From positions 248,001 through 312,000 of the forward strand of contig JBAMDO010000003.1 of the NCBI GenBank assembly GCA_037074765.1: a stretch of DNA of 64,000 nt, in the 5' to 3' direction. A program made the translations under genes and the position numbers. Under the pieces are notes generated by a model. It saw only the letters and a program-made list of their open reading frames with translations, was not told the origin of the DNA and made no database searches. Position 1 is the first letter of the stretch, and each line of letters begins with the position of its first letter. This document shows, one piece after another, positions 40,401 through 55,400 of this stretch. This DNA is from Mansonella perstans (Eukaryota > Nematoda > Chromadorea > Rhabditida > Onchocercidae).

Positions 40401-43400
40401 CAACCAATTCATACGGATTCATCGGATTGCTGAATGTATTTTTACGATACAGTATATTTGAAAGGCCTGCATATACTGTACTCCGATAACGTTCCGAATC
40501 TGTACCAATATGAGTCCACCAATCAAAGCTTACACCTTCTATTTCTACTTGTCGTTTCAGTCGACGCATAAATTCATCCGTCAAATGATAATCCGGTTGA
40601 TATCCATATTGCTTCTGAGGAAATTTCATTAGAAAGAGCTAATGATGTTTTTCTTTTTGTAATACGAAAGCCAACAGAGTTGTAAAACGAAAATTATTTT
40701 GGTGACAGTAGATTTGTCAAATGATAGTTTACCAAGGAAAAAAACAAGACCAATATTTGTTCATTTTTCAGCAAGAAATTGCAATTAATAAAGATTGAGA
40801 TTATTATTAATTGAATTGAGTTAAAATTAATTGAATTAAAATGAAATAAATAAGGATTTTATAGTGATGAAAAGTAATTTATAATAAAAATAAATAAAAC
40901 CTGATATTGATAGCCATGTCCAAGAGCAATATTATCATAAAACCAATTTTTATATAACACATAGGAATCCAATGAGTCTGGCAAATTAGAGCGTAAATCA
41001 AGATTATGCAAGCCAGTATTGTTAGCAAATAGATTACGCGTTAAATTTGCCGTAATACCTTTTAGCATTACTGTATCCTGATATAATGCATAATTATTCC
41101 TGATCAAATTATTGAATAACCATAACTTCTGCAAAATCATTTCTTTTTAGCGATGTTCCCAAGGATTGATAGAATAACAGTGAGAAACTTGATGATAGTG
41201 GTAAGAGAAAGAAATTAATCAGACTGATACAAATAGTTAGCTTACCTTAACAAATATATCAAGCTTAAAAATTATATTGAAAATATCAGTATTGATTTTG
41301 TTTATAAATGATAATTATTATTACTATGAGTAATATAAATACGAGTGAAAATTTAATCTAAATCAATGTCAATTAAATTAATTAAAACTAATAAATTATA
41401 AATTTCTAACAAACTATCAGAATAAAATTTTTGCAAATTGAATAACATAAAAGATAAAATTAGATTAAAATGAAGGGAAAGATGGAAGAAGGAAGAGAAA
41501 CTGGAAGAAGAAAGAGAAACTAACCTGATTACCATTGCCTAAAAAAGTAAGAGTGGTACCATTTGAATTATGCATGAAAGCACATTCTCGAATAATTACA
41601 ATTAGCCGAGCAATTGGACTAGTTGTCAATGCAGTCATCCATAATCCACCAATATTATCCATTAATAAATTGTTGTGAAATTGAGCTAACTGTAACAGAA
41701 AAAGGAAAAGAAATGAAAAACGAGACCATAGTAATAAAATTACAATAGTCTTAGACCACAACGGAATATAGTAGCAGATTACAGTATTGGTGATGATCCA
41801 ATATGTAAATATAACATAATTTTATATTAGTAAGAAGAGAAACAAAAATGAAGCGAAAAAAAATACCAAAAATTAATTCGAATTAATTATGTTTTTGTTA
41901 AATTTTTGAAAAAATTAATTTTTTGTACATCTCGGCATATGATAATAAATCACAGTAATAAAAATGGTAGTTAAAAAATGACAAAGTAAATGGAAAATAA
42001 TAAAAATAAAAATGTTTACGAACCAGTGTATTATGGAAGTGTAGTTGAATAGCATAAGTTGTTGTGCTGATATTACCAAACAAATTATAGCCATTTTTTC
42101 GAATCATGCAATTGCTAATTACAAGCTTAGGTCCTATTACACCCGTATTACGATAAATTATTGCACCACGATCATTTTTCTCTATACGACTATGTCGCAT
42201 TAAAACTTCGCTTGCTGTATCTATAAAAGAAACTTGCAATTTATTAAATGATATTTTTTGTTTAAAAATATTTAATTCTTTTCTACACGATTGCAAAATC
42301 GTTTTTGCAATAATCGAAATTACGTTTAATTATTAAGTAATAAAACTCGATTGTTAATTTTAAAAGTTTTTTAATAAGCAAAAAAACTTTAAATTGGCAG
42401 AAACTATTGGAAATTTTTTGTACTAAAAAAACGTGAAGGACAAACATTTGGATGGAATACAGCAAAATTCTATCGTACTTTAAATATATTACTAAAAGAG
42501 ATTTAACTGTTTTTTTCAAATGTCAAATAAATTTAATGCTAAAAATTATGAAAAATTTGCATTTGAAGTTTTTAAGCAAATAAAGCATAATTCAAACTTC
42601 GAGAATGCTTTAAGATAAAATTGTATGAATAATGCAAGGTAATATTTCTTCTTTTTTTAAGGAACATATTTATTTTACTTACATAATTTAAAAATAATTA
42701 AATAATTAAACAGAAAAGACACTTACGTGTTTGAGATAATGTTGGAATTGTCGCAATTTCAGCAATAAATCCATAAAAACCATTAGCTGCATTGGCTCGC
42801 ATATGTACAGCCAAAAGTGACTGTGTTTGAACACTTAATGACCAATCTACTGTTTGCGAAGTAAACTGATGTATACTTTGATTAAATTTATCATCACTAT
42901 ATAGAGTAATTGAATCCAAACGACCAGCATTCATTTGAGAACCGTCGTAGAGATTAATCTGTAATCGATTGATTCCTAATTAAATTTTCTACGTGAGGTC
43001 AAAAATACAATTATAGTCAAGTGAAGAAAAAAAGAAAAGCAAATTTCAAAATTATTAATATTAGCATTGAACTAAAAATTGGAACAAAGTTTCTGAAAAA
43101 TGTATTGCACATACAATTATCGAATAAAATTTAATGTTTAAATAAAAATATGATGCTTAAATTAGACTTGAAATTTAAAATTTAACAAAAATTTTCATCT
43201 CGATTAAATTAATAAGTGGAAGTAATTTCAAACAAATAATCGTGTCGAACTCGCACTGCTGTAAAATTATTATCAGAAATATTTTTTTGGCTTTTTTTCT
43301 TACCAAAAGAAATCGAAATCCAATGCTTCGATCCGATGAAGTAAAGATTTTAACACAGTCAACAGTATTCGAGTCATACTTGTAGAACATTATTATACGA

Positions 43401-46400
43401 TTTAAAACTTCATATTTTTTCTGCGCTGCACAAATATCTAATAAACCACGAGCATTATACGGTATGATATTCATCATTCCTAACACACTTGCTGAAAATA
43501 CGATCATTTCTATATTGCACTTTATTGCAACACAGAATACTGTAACATGATCATTTCTGTATACTGCAATACGAGAAATTGAGATGCAATGATTTTTTTA
43601 CAATAACATACTGCAACAAAAATACCGTATGGTAGGATACTGTGACGAAATCGTTACTGTAGTGTAATATAAGTATTTAAATAAAAATTATTTTAGGAAA
43701 TGAAAATGCATAAACCATTTTTATGGTTGACAAATGCATTTAAATTATAGGAATAATATTATGATTGAAACATTGATAGCATTACATTTGTACCTTAAAA
43801 AAATTTTAAGGAAAAATAATTCATTTACACTTTTTATAATATTCAAATTGAAAATTACAAAAATACCTGAATTTCCCGTTGGTCCTTGCAAATTTGATAG
43901 CCAAAAACTAATACCATAGCCAAGATTTTGTGTTACGTTAAGTTTGTTCAAAATTATATCTCTAGGTGGAATGAGAATCTATAAATTTTAATGTAAAAAA
44001 AACGTATCAAAGAATTTTCCAATTAATTAAGTTTTCATTAAATAATGCAATTGCTTACTAGTTCAAATAAATTTTCGAACTTCATTTCATATTATCTGCA
44101 TGTTCATTAATTACTAAACATTTTAACAATCGATTTTATCTTTTAGTTATAAAATGAAATTACTAACGAATTAAAAAATTTATAAAATCATAACATTAAA
44201 ACAATATTTAAACCAGAAGCTAACAACAAACAAAGAGACTGATTACAAATTTACCAAATTTTAATAATTCCAAACTTTTTAATTATAAACCACAACGTTT
44301 CTTAAAATTTCAGTCCTTAAAACAAAAAAAACCTGTAATCCATGCATAGATGAATTTGTGATGTTCACATGATCAAATACAGGATTGGAACCAATGGATA
44401 ATACCGCCGCCACATCAACTGTTTCGTTATGAGCCAAACCACCTCCAACAATTTCAACATTCCGCAGTATCGATTGTTCTGTAGTTGAATTTATTTATGA
44501 ATACACTAAGATTTATTTATCCCAAACTTTTTTTAAAAATAAAACCCACAATAATCCATCACATGAATTTGAATTAAATCGATTTGAAATGAGATGAATT
44601 TATCGTTTATTTTAAGTTCTGTTTTACTTATTGAACAATTAACAAAACATTTGAGTTGATTTGTATTGCACTGAACTGAATTGAATATGGAAATTGGGAT
44701 GAAATAAAACGAATGTAAAACAAAAAATAAATAATTGAATAAACTTAACCTGCTGTTGTATTACTCTGCACATAATCAATGCTGCCATGCGTAATTGTAA
44801 TACCGCCCCAATTAGCAATATAATTACTATAAGATTAAAAATTTATTATTACTTCCTTATTATTTTCAATTTGTTATTACTTTCTCAAGTTTTTCATTTC
44901 TCAGAAATACATTCTGTTTTATTCCATCATCTATTCATTTTCTTCATTACTACTATTACATATATTAATTTAACTAGCTTAAAAAGTTTCGTTTCAAAAT
45001 TCCATTATTGGAGACAGCAAAGAATTCAATCATTCGATCCCGATATTTAAATTTTTCTTCATAATTAAGTAAAAAAATTTGTCTGTTTTTTTGGTAATTA
45101 TAAATTTTTTCTTATGTTTAGATTTAAAGAAAAATCTAATTAATTGCTTATAATTTCATACAATTCGTTGGTTGTTTTTAATTTATTAATTGAAATAGTC
45201 CAAGTATTTACTATTCAATTTTTCGCTGTCCAGATTTTTCAGTTAATTTAACTTGCCTTTTAATCCCATTTATCTTATTTTTTTGCTATCTCTTATGATA
45301 ATTCAAATAATTTATTTTTGCATAATTTTGCATAAAAATTTAGGAAATTCATTTCATAAGTTTTTCAAACAGATTTGTTCAAAAAATTTGAACACTCTTT
45401 CAATTCCACCTATTTTTCAGATAATTATCTATTCTTTAGTAATTATAGTTCTAAAGTTGTTTTTATTTTCCAGTTATTACAAAGAGTTATTATAACTAAT
45501 TGTTGTAAATTATATCATAAGCAATCATAATAATCTATTTTGTTAATAATCATAACAGTTGCAAATGATTAGCAACAAAATTTCATTTTGAATTCAAGTT
45601 CAAGTTTAGGCGAACTTGAATTCGCCTAAAATAATCTTAATTAAAATAATTTAATCTTGTCTCTAAAAGATTTTCTTTTCATTCTAATTTTTATTTAATA
45701 CTGTAATTAAATTCCATGAAATATGTCTCTCTCGCCGTCTTTCTCTCTTTTCGTTTCATTTCATCTTCTTGCTTCAGTATAGAACAAATAAAATAAAAGA
45801 ATAAAATAAGCAATTAATTAGAATTAATTAGTCAAGAGTTAAAAGCCAACAAACAAAAACAAAATTCAATTGGAAAATTGAAAACTTCCGCTTCAAATTC
45901 AATTATGAAATTAGTTCGATAATAAAAAACTATACCTGTTTAAGATAGCTTTTTCACCACAATGTATGTAATTAAAATGCTCATTATCGGTACACTGCCA
46001 CATACTTAAATTATTACTCATTCGTACTGGACAATATTTCAGTTTTAATTCCATTCCGACACATTGCCGTGGCGCAACATAACCTCTTGGAAATATTATT
46101 TTTGGATTGTAATTCCATCGTGGTGTCAACCATTCATAAACATTTGCGCCATCAAAACCAAGTTCACGACATACTACCTGAAATTTACTTTTTCACTAAT
46201 ACTAACACCTGAAAAACTTGGAAAAAAATAATCTTTTTTATTGCTACAATCTAGAAGGATAAAATAATTTCTCGCTCATTTATTTTTTCATTTGAAGCAA
46301 GTTTAAGTATTGAATTATAAGTTTAAACAAAAACAAGTTTTTTTTAATTGCTAAAATATAAAACATATAGCAGTTTTAACCTTTCTTTTTTTTATAATAT

Positions 46401-49400
46401 AAAATATTAAAATTTAATTTCTCTGACATTAAAAAAGAATAAATAAATAAAAAAAACAAATGCCTTTGCTGCTAAAATATAATATATACAGGTTTTTTAA
46501 TTTAAAATTAACTTAATTCCAACTATTCATTAACAAAATTTGTTCATTCACTTTAACTTATCTAATGATAGAATTTTTAAAAATTTTCGAACACTTTCAT
46601 TATTATTCCTTTACAAGTTTAAAATCAATTAACAAATAAATTAAAAACAAAATATTGAAAATTGAAAATTTCATCAAAAGGAACCTGCGCATTTCGTATG
46701 GTAAATTCTCGATCACATGATGGTATCCATTCATTTGTTGTGGCATTATAAAATTCTAAAAATCCATTTGTCGGTTTTGTACCATTCAAACGTATCGTAA
46801 ACTGTTGATAATATGGATTATATCGTTTCAATGATGGAAAGCTTTCACTGATGCTATTTTGTCCTCCAACCCTAATAAACGTAATTAATTTATTCATTAA
46901 TTTTATTCGTTGTTTAGTCTAATAGAAATAGATTCTTAGTTAATGAATAAATAATAATTGCTAGAATATAATTAAATTTGTTACAATAAAATGAACATTT
47001 CTAATTCTACATAAGATATATTTTTAAAAGGAAAATTATTAAACTGATTTGTAAGACATTATAATATTATATTTCAATAAACTTTTCGTTTATATATCAG
47101 AAAATTAAAATGCATTAAATTATATACTTATTTTGTTAAAAATTTTTGAAACGTTCTGCTTGTTTTTTTTTTCTTTTTTTTTTTTAAAATGCATTAGCAA
47201 TTTGAATATTTTAATAAGAAGAGATAAATTTCAATTATCTGATTAAAAATTTAATCAAATAAAAGCTAAAATTATTAAATTAGGTCATACCTATATTATA
47301 AATTTGTTATTGCTTTTAAAATAATTAGCAAAGATTTGATAAAGCAAAGCACTAAAATTAAGAATAAATAGGTAAGAAAAATTGATAATATGTTATTATA
47401 AAGAGAGTTAGAAAGCGGAAAAGGAAAGACAGCAAGAGAGAGATTAGACCAATTTTTAAATTTAGAAATCTTTCTTAATGAATCAAATAATGAAACTAAT
47501 TAAAATTAATTAGGAAATTTAACCAATTAGCTTGTCGCTTTGTTTGATATTTGCATAAATTGCTGGACTGAATGGAACAATGATTTGAGCGTTTATGACG
47601 TTCTGTGTTTATACCACGTCCTCTCGCATATTCCGTTACGTTAATTGGCTTAAAGCGTATCGGTTCCCAATATGTTCCTTCAGCTTTTAAATTACCCAAC
47701 ACAAGGATACGTACATTTGGCCAAACATGAACCTAAAAATGAGCTCTAGCCAGATTTTCTATGCCATAACATATATATATATATCATGTTACATTTTTTT
47801 CTAATAATTGGTCATATAACAATTAATTTTCAATTCCAGTAAAATTAATAATTATTATTGAAGTTACAAGTTATCATCTATAACTTTTCATACATTTTTC
47901 TCTGCGCCTTTTTCCTATCAATTCTAAAAAATAAAAGTATTTATTTATTTTATATTTTTTTTGTAAATAGATGTTATAAACTAATAATTAAATCTTGATT
48001 TAAAATTTAAAGTTCAAAATTAAAAAAATATTTGAGCTGATGGTTTTGATTGTTTTCATTGCATTAAATTGAATTGAAATTGGAATGAGATGAATTTCGT
48101 TCTTTGTTTCAAAAATTATAGCTTGAAAGTAAAGAAATAAAATTTAATAATTTTTCGCAAAAATATTTGCGCAATTTCACGCTACCAGAAACACGTAAAA
48201 ATTTGCTGTTTAAAAATTTTATATATTTTTAAATAAAAATGAAAATTCAAACAACAGAAAATATAATTTCTTTAAGAAAACAAAAATATGAAAAAAGGAA
48301 ATAAAAAACATATTTTCAAAATATCTTCAGAACGAAAAGCAAGAAATGAATCAATTAAAATTTAAACTAACTTCGACACCTTGTTCAATAGTAAGTGTAG
48401 CGCCAGGCATAATTGTTAGATCTTTGATGATTCGATAGGGTTCAAATGGTTTATAATGATATGGAAATTCATGCCAACGTTCACGATTATAAGTGAGATT
48501 TTTCGATTCATATATACGACCATTTAAATTGTAAATAGACGGTTCGGAACGTTTTTCGTTTGCTAATTGTCCCTGAAAAAACAAACAAATTTAGATTTTC
48601 AAATCGATTTCAAGTGCTTCAAATAAATAAGCAATAAAAATTAAAAACTGAAACAACAAAGAAATTTTGATTTTTAAATTGTCGTAAAGTACGTAAAGTA
48701 AAGTACCAAAAATAGTCAAATAATAAGTAATAAAAATTAGACCTAAAAACTTTAAAATTAAGACTTAAAGTGATAAGCAAGTAATCAGCTAAAAAATGAA
48801 AAAATAATTTTTACCAAAAATTGAAAAATAAACAAAAGAAAATAAATCAAATTTTAAATTTATAAAAAAAGAATACCAATCATAATATTTTAAGTTAAAC
48901 TTATTATTATAAAAAAGTTTTCGCTCTTTTCACAATTTGTTTTTTTAAACAAACATTTTTATTTCCTTTTTTTGTATTCAGTTAAAATATCGAGAATGTA
49001 TAAAGTATAATGTTGGGAGTTTAGTGATTGAAAAAGGAATTTAATTCAAATATTTTTGATCGATTTAATCTCTACGCAAATTACATTTGTACATTAATAA
49101 TTAAAGCGAATTAAAAACCAATATCAGAAATCATTAAATATTAAAAATCAATCATAAGAAAAGAAAACTGTAACAATTTTCACAAACAAACATTTTGCGG
49201 TTTCCACCAAAAGCTGATGAAATTTTCTTCTGTAACATAGAATGGACTGAACATTGCCAAAGTAAAAATATTCCAATCATCAAAATCAAAAATTCGTTGA
49301 TTAATCACTGCTTCATTGGCAACACCCCACCAGTTATATGTCACATTCATCGTATCCATAACATTTGCACTCTGTATAAAATTTCAAAAATAATTCTTTT

Positions 49401-52400
49401 GTTCGCTAAGTTTATTTTTCAAGTTTAAAAAATTCAAAATAACAAATAAGTGTATCTATAATGTAAATAATCAACTTTGAATCACTTTAAATTTCATTTA
49501 TCATGATAAAAAAATTTGATCTGTGTATTAAAATATACAAATTATCATATCGCTTCCTTGCGCAAACATTAAATAAATTAATTTAGCATAAAAATAATTA
49601 ATTTATTTAAAATTGCTATCGTAAAACTTTCAATTAAATTTTTGCGATTATAAAAATGATAAAGTAAATGCTAAATTAAGCGTGAAAAAATATTGTCAAC
49701 AAAGCAACAGAACTATAATTTAACCTTAACGCCAGAAATAAGCTCGAAATCGAACAAAGTATTCCGCAAACGATTAAAATGAACATTAGCTAATTGTGAG
49801 CCAAATATACCAATGGCAAATGATCGTGGCCACATGTCCACGTAATCTTCTGCATCATGCAAAAAACCATTTCGTGTAAAGTAATTATACCGAATATAAG
49901 CTATTACTTTGTCACGTAATGAATGCGATCGAATATCCATCTTCAACATCCAACAGCCCTAAAAATAATTAAATAATTATCATCTGTTATCAGTATCTTG
50001 CAAAACATATCAAATTTTTGTTTCATATTAGCATAAATTCAATAAAACGAAAATGACAATTTAAATTAACAAACAAAATCTGCAATGAATTAATTTATTA
50101 CTTAGTTCAAATAAAAATTTCGCATGAATTGTGTAACAGTTTGCAAAACTTAGTGAAAAACTTATTTCTAAACACTAAGCAATAAAGCAAAAAATTTGAA
50201 ATGAAATAAAAGCTCAAAAATCAACAACAATTCATTACTTAATACGATAATTGCAACAATAACAACAACAAAATTATTCTTTAAATTCTTTTGAAATTTG
50301 ACAATTATTTTTAAACTAAAAAAAAAGAAATTTTTATGCATACATACTCGATTGTAATGAAGTCGATTTCGTTCGAACAGCAAATCTTTTTCCATTCCAT
50401 TAAATGTAATCAAACCAATTTCATTTGGTGCATTATTGTCAGTGAAATTATTGGATGATATATTAACATATGCATGATAACCATTAATAAATATTGCAAA
50501 ATTCGTGTTATTTTCGAAACGATTTTCTGTTAACTATAAATTTGATTACATTTCAAAAATTTAACAACTTCATCTCTTTAATTTATAGATTTAGCAGCAT
50601 ATTTTATTATATACCAACAAATGAATCGCAATTTTTACAAATATTCATATATATATACACCAACTCAACATCATCGAATCATTCATTTTGTCTTTTATAA
50701 AAAAAGAAAAAAAAAACTTCAAATATATAAATTGTCAAATAAAGATTCTTCTCACTAAGCATAACTAATGAACTTATAAAGTAATAATAAAATTTCTTGC
50801 TACAATAATAAAACTGGGGAAAATTATTTTAGTTAAAAAAAAATTTCGCAAAAAATGATAAATGATAATTTGATAAGCAATCATTTTTAAAATTTCTGTC
50901 CAAAATAATTAAAAAGTAGAAGCAAAAAAAAAAGACATAAAATACTTCGAATATTGCAAATTGCAAAATTGTCAATATCTGGCAAATTATACTATGTGAA
51001 TTGAAGAAAATATCATTATTGCAGAAAAAAATATTATTATTATTTGCATGGGAAGATATCATTATTGTACTACTTACATGGGAAAAATAATATTATTGTA
51101 TTATTTCCGCTGAAAAAGAAATTATTATTGTACTGTTTGGGAAAATATCATTACTGTATTATTTATATGGCACTACTATACTATTTCGTAGAAAAAATAT
51201 CATTAAAAAAATATCATTTTACTATTAACATGGGAGAAAAAAATGAATAAAAGATTAAAAAATACTTTGACAGAATGAGTTTGCTGTGATCGTAAATTGA
51301 TGGCATCAGGTAAATGTATCATTATCATACTATTTGCATTATTTGCAAAAGTATTTGACCAAAAAAACCATTCAAAAATATTAGCATTATTATAAAGATC
51401 ATGATGTGATTCGATTATTGATCCTGTATTATTAATTATCGAGCAATTATCAATATGATAACCAATCTATAATAACAACGGCTATGTAAATAAAACTTAA
51501 TAAAAACAATTAAACTAAGTCATACATTTCATTAACTAATTCCCTAGTTTACTTGAATTATAAAAAAGCAAATCTAAGCAACTATTTATTTCCAAGATAT
51601 TTTCAATAAAACTTATGCAAAATGTTTTACCAATTAAAATAACGCATGTTTAATTAAAAATTATTTTTTTACAAAAATACTAAATTTATTTCTTTTTTTA
51701 AAAATCTTATGATGTGTTTTTTTAAATGTCTAGCATCAAATTTAAAAATTAACGTGTCAAAACACTGTATTCATTAATCCTGAAATACTCTATCACACCT
51801 AAAATATGTTAGCAAAAAACACAGAAAAATATATCAAATATCTTTCTAAGAGTTGCTTTTTTCATAAATCACACTCAGAAAGAATGCAAATTCAATGACT
51901 AAAATAATATCCTAGCTAAAAGCAACTAACTCATTAAGTAAATAAACATTTTATTGATTGACTAAATAATTATTTCACATACAATCCACAGCAATTTTTT
52001 AATTTCAGCCTTTAAATATTTCAAATTTCAGTAATTTAAACAAACTTTTGCAATTGGTGTATTGTTTAAAATGTCATGTTGTGATGAGTGAATCCATATG
52101 ATGGCTTCCCAATTATTGACAAAATCAACTTTTTGAAACCAAAGTTTTTCATTAGCCCATCGATTTAATAGATTATTACTTTTAATTGTCCAATTTGAAT
52201 AATGAACTGATGATACGGCATATTGGTTGTTGATTATTTCTGATTGATACACATGAACATATCGATTCAAATATTCTTGAGCTACAAAAAAAAAATCTGT
52301 AAGAGCATGAAACTGAAGTAGTATAAGTTTAAATTAAAATTAATTTCGATTTTCAAATTCTAAACACTATAAACAAGTTAGTAATTTCAAAATATTCAAC

Positions 52401-55400
52401 GAAACGATGATAACAGAATTGATTTCTGCTGCATTCCAAAAAATATATATCGATTGAGTATATATATATATATACTCAGTCGGTAATTTTCGAAACCAAA
52501 AATTTTCAGTTGATTTTGCAAAAATTTAACTTACCATCAAGGTAAAGTATCAGGATGATTACCGATGGTTTCCCATATGTTCGCATATATTTTAATTGTA
52601 ACGTATTTGATAGTGATAAAATGGGAAAATGGATAAGATCATTTCGTACGCTCCAATTTTTTTTCCTGACATTATCCATTAGAATTATATCTTCATCGCT
52701 TTCCTCATTAACTCGGTTAATAACCTGTCACAATATAAATTGTTCAAGTGAAAGGAAAGATCTTATAGATTTACACAATCTGCCTCACTTACAATCTTAT
52801 ACGTCCACGTCATTTACAATCATACGCGTTTATGTTATCTCCATCATTTACGATCTTTTTGCGTCATTTACAATTTGTATGCGGTTCTAATATTTCTTTA
52901 TCAATTTTGCATGCTTACATCGTTTACGCCATTTACCGATTTCACTCCGTCATCCACGTTGTCTATCAATTCTATACGTCTACCTCATACTTACAACATT
53001 ACAGCAAGAAAAAAAACTTTTGAATAAAAATCTTTTTTCTTTGAACCATTGTAAGAAATAAAAAACTCATCGAGAGATCTTTCACGCATTTATTTTTGTT
53101 TTACGTTAATATTTATATCATTAATGATTTTCAATATTATATTAATTGAGTCATTATTCACGTACGAGAATTATCGACGTGAACCCAATCTTAATTACAT
53201 ACTGCTCCATTTTTGTCTTTTTTCACTTCTATGATCTTGTTGTCTAGATCAAATAAATGAAAAAAAAAAAGGAAAACCGATAAAGTACAAAAAATCATTA
53301 CAGATATGGTAATAAATTTGAATACAATTATTAAATGAAAAGGCATAAATTCTCAATACCTGTACGGCTAGTCTTGAATTCAAGCCATATTCATGGCCAC
53401 TTGCAAATAAAGACATTTCATAGATACACGGATCAAGAAGTGCTGAAATAAAAAAAATAGAAATAAAAAAATAAATTATGGACATAATTTTATTCAATAT
53501 TGCAAAGTTTCCTTTGATAATAAATAAGAGAAAAAGAAATAGAAAGTAAAAGTTAACTTTATTTATTAAAAAATTTTTTTTTAATATTAGTAGAACCGTG
53601 ATAAAATTTTTATAAAATTATATCTAATTTCGAAACTTTATAAAAGTTTAAATATATCAAAGTTTAAAAGTTTTGTAATTTGAAATAATAAATGAAAACA
53701 AAAAGAATTAACCAAGTGGACAATCTGATGTCGCTTTTGCAATTAAGAATTTTCGCTGATTAAGCTGTGATTCATGAACCGTTAACTTATCGATATTAAC
53801 ATTTGGTATTACAAAAACATTATTAGCTTCCATTTCTGGTTGTTCTCTTCGTTCCAACCACGTCACTATATCACGCTGTAAATCACTGGTTACCAGTGTA
53901 TTATACCGAAAACCGGAATGTCCATTTCCGATTAGCGATATCTAAAAATAATAATTATTTCATTTGATGTACTAAAAAAAAATACTAATATTATTATAGT
54001 TAGAAATATTAATATCACAACTTCTTAAAATATTAAAATGTTTCAAAAAAAAAGCAAATCAACTGATTTCCTTTATGATTTACCAATCGTTATTTTTTTT
54101 AAATTTCATATTTTTCTTAAAATTTCATCAAATTTCCTGAACAATCATATCTGCTAATTGATATGCAATTGAGGAGCAAATCAACGCTTCTCAGAAAAAT
54201 CTTCAAATATTAATAAATTGACAAACTTTCTGAATTGCAATTCCTTGCGAACGTATTTTCAATCCATGACGACGATTATTTTCAAATCGACTCATACGTA
54301 TCGCTGGTTTTCTTGTCAAATCATTGTATACAATATCGATTCCATTCCAAAAATTATCCCGAATATACAAATTATGAAATGTATGACAATTCCAATCAAT
54401 TTGTAACGCTGGACTAAATTTTGGAAGACGGAAATCGAAAAGGCCCGCTTTTTCAATAATCCATTTTTCCATGGAACTTTGACCAGTAACCAATGGTGGA
54501 TTTGCAAGAAAAGAATATCGAACACCACTCCAATGTGGTTCCATACATCGTAATCCTTTAAAAGTATTTTTCAAATAGTACTTTTCTTTTCTTTGTTTGT
54601 CAGTCTATTTTATTTTGGTTTAATTAATAAAGTAAATACTTCCAAAAAAGAGCCAAATTAATAACAATACTGGCAATTATAATAAAAGTAATACGACAGA
54701 AAGTAAATTAGTAAAACGTTAAATTAAAATTTAAAAAATTCAAAAAGACTAGAAAAAATTAATGAGAAAAAACCTAGTATTTATAATATAAATTGACTTT
54801 GTTTGCTCATTTATTTATTTCTATTTAAAGATGACAAAGATAAAAAATTAAAAAGAGATAAGCAAAATAAACATACCAACAACATCTGTTGATGGACATG
54901 ATACTATAATATTATGATCAACACCATCATGTCGACAATTTGTAATATCATATTCATTTTCTTCACAACGAATATTATCCATCACTATTGGTAATGAACC
55001 GGGTAATGGAAACATTAACCAGCTTTCAAAATATTCCGGATCCATTATAAGGCCAAGTTGATTGCATGCCAGTAATGCTAATTCTTTGGTCCAACTTTTA
55101 TTACAAATTGTGCCCCATTGATTGTTAATATATACTTCTAACCGACCAGAAAGTACCTGCAAAAAACCGAGATTGATAAATTCATCATTTAAAGTAGTAA
55201 TCTTTTTTTTATCAGTGTACAATAATCTAATACAGTAAACTGATTACAACATCAGGTAATTTAGATTTTACTATAATAGCCATTACTGAACTAATTTACA
55301 ATTGACAAACATTTTTTAAGCAAATATTATTAATGTTCGATTGTGATTAACTTTCAGTGTAACACATTAGCACATTGACAGTCTATTCAGTATGTTTTTT

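Noticed and set aside
49195..49428. 77-codon plus-strand ORF
   Set aside because: It overlaps in antisense the Bark-like exon 49192-49371, which is in frame with its neighbours.
52456..52477. AT palindrome GAGTATAT...ATATACTC
   Set aside because: It is mainly an (AT)n run; self-complementarity is expected and not informative.
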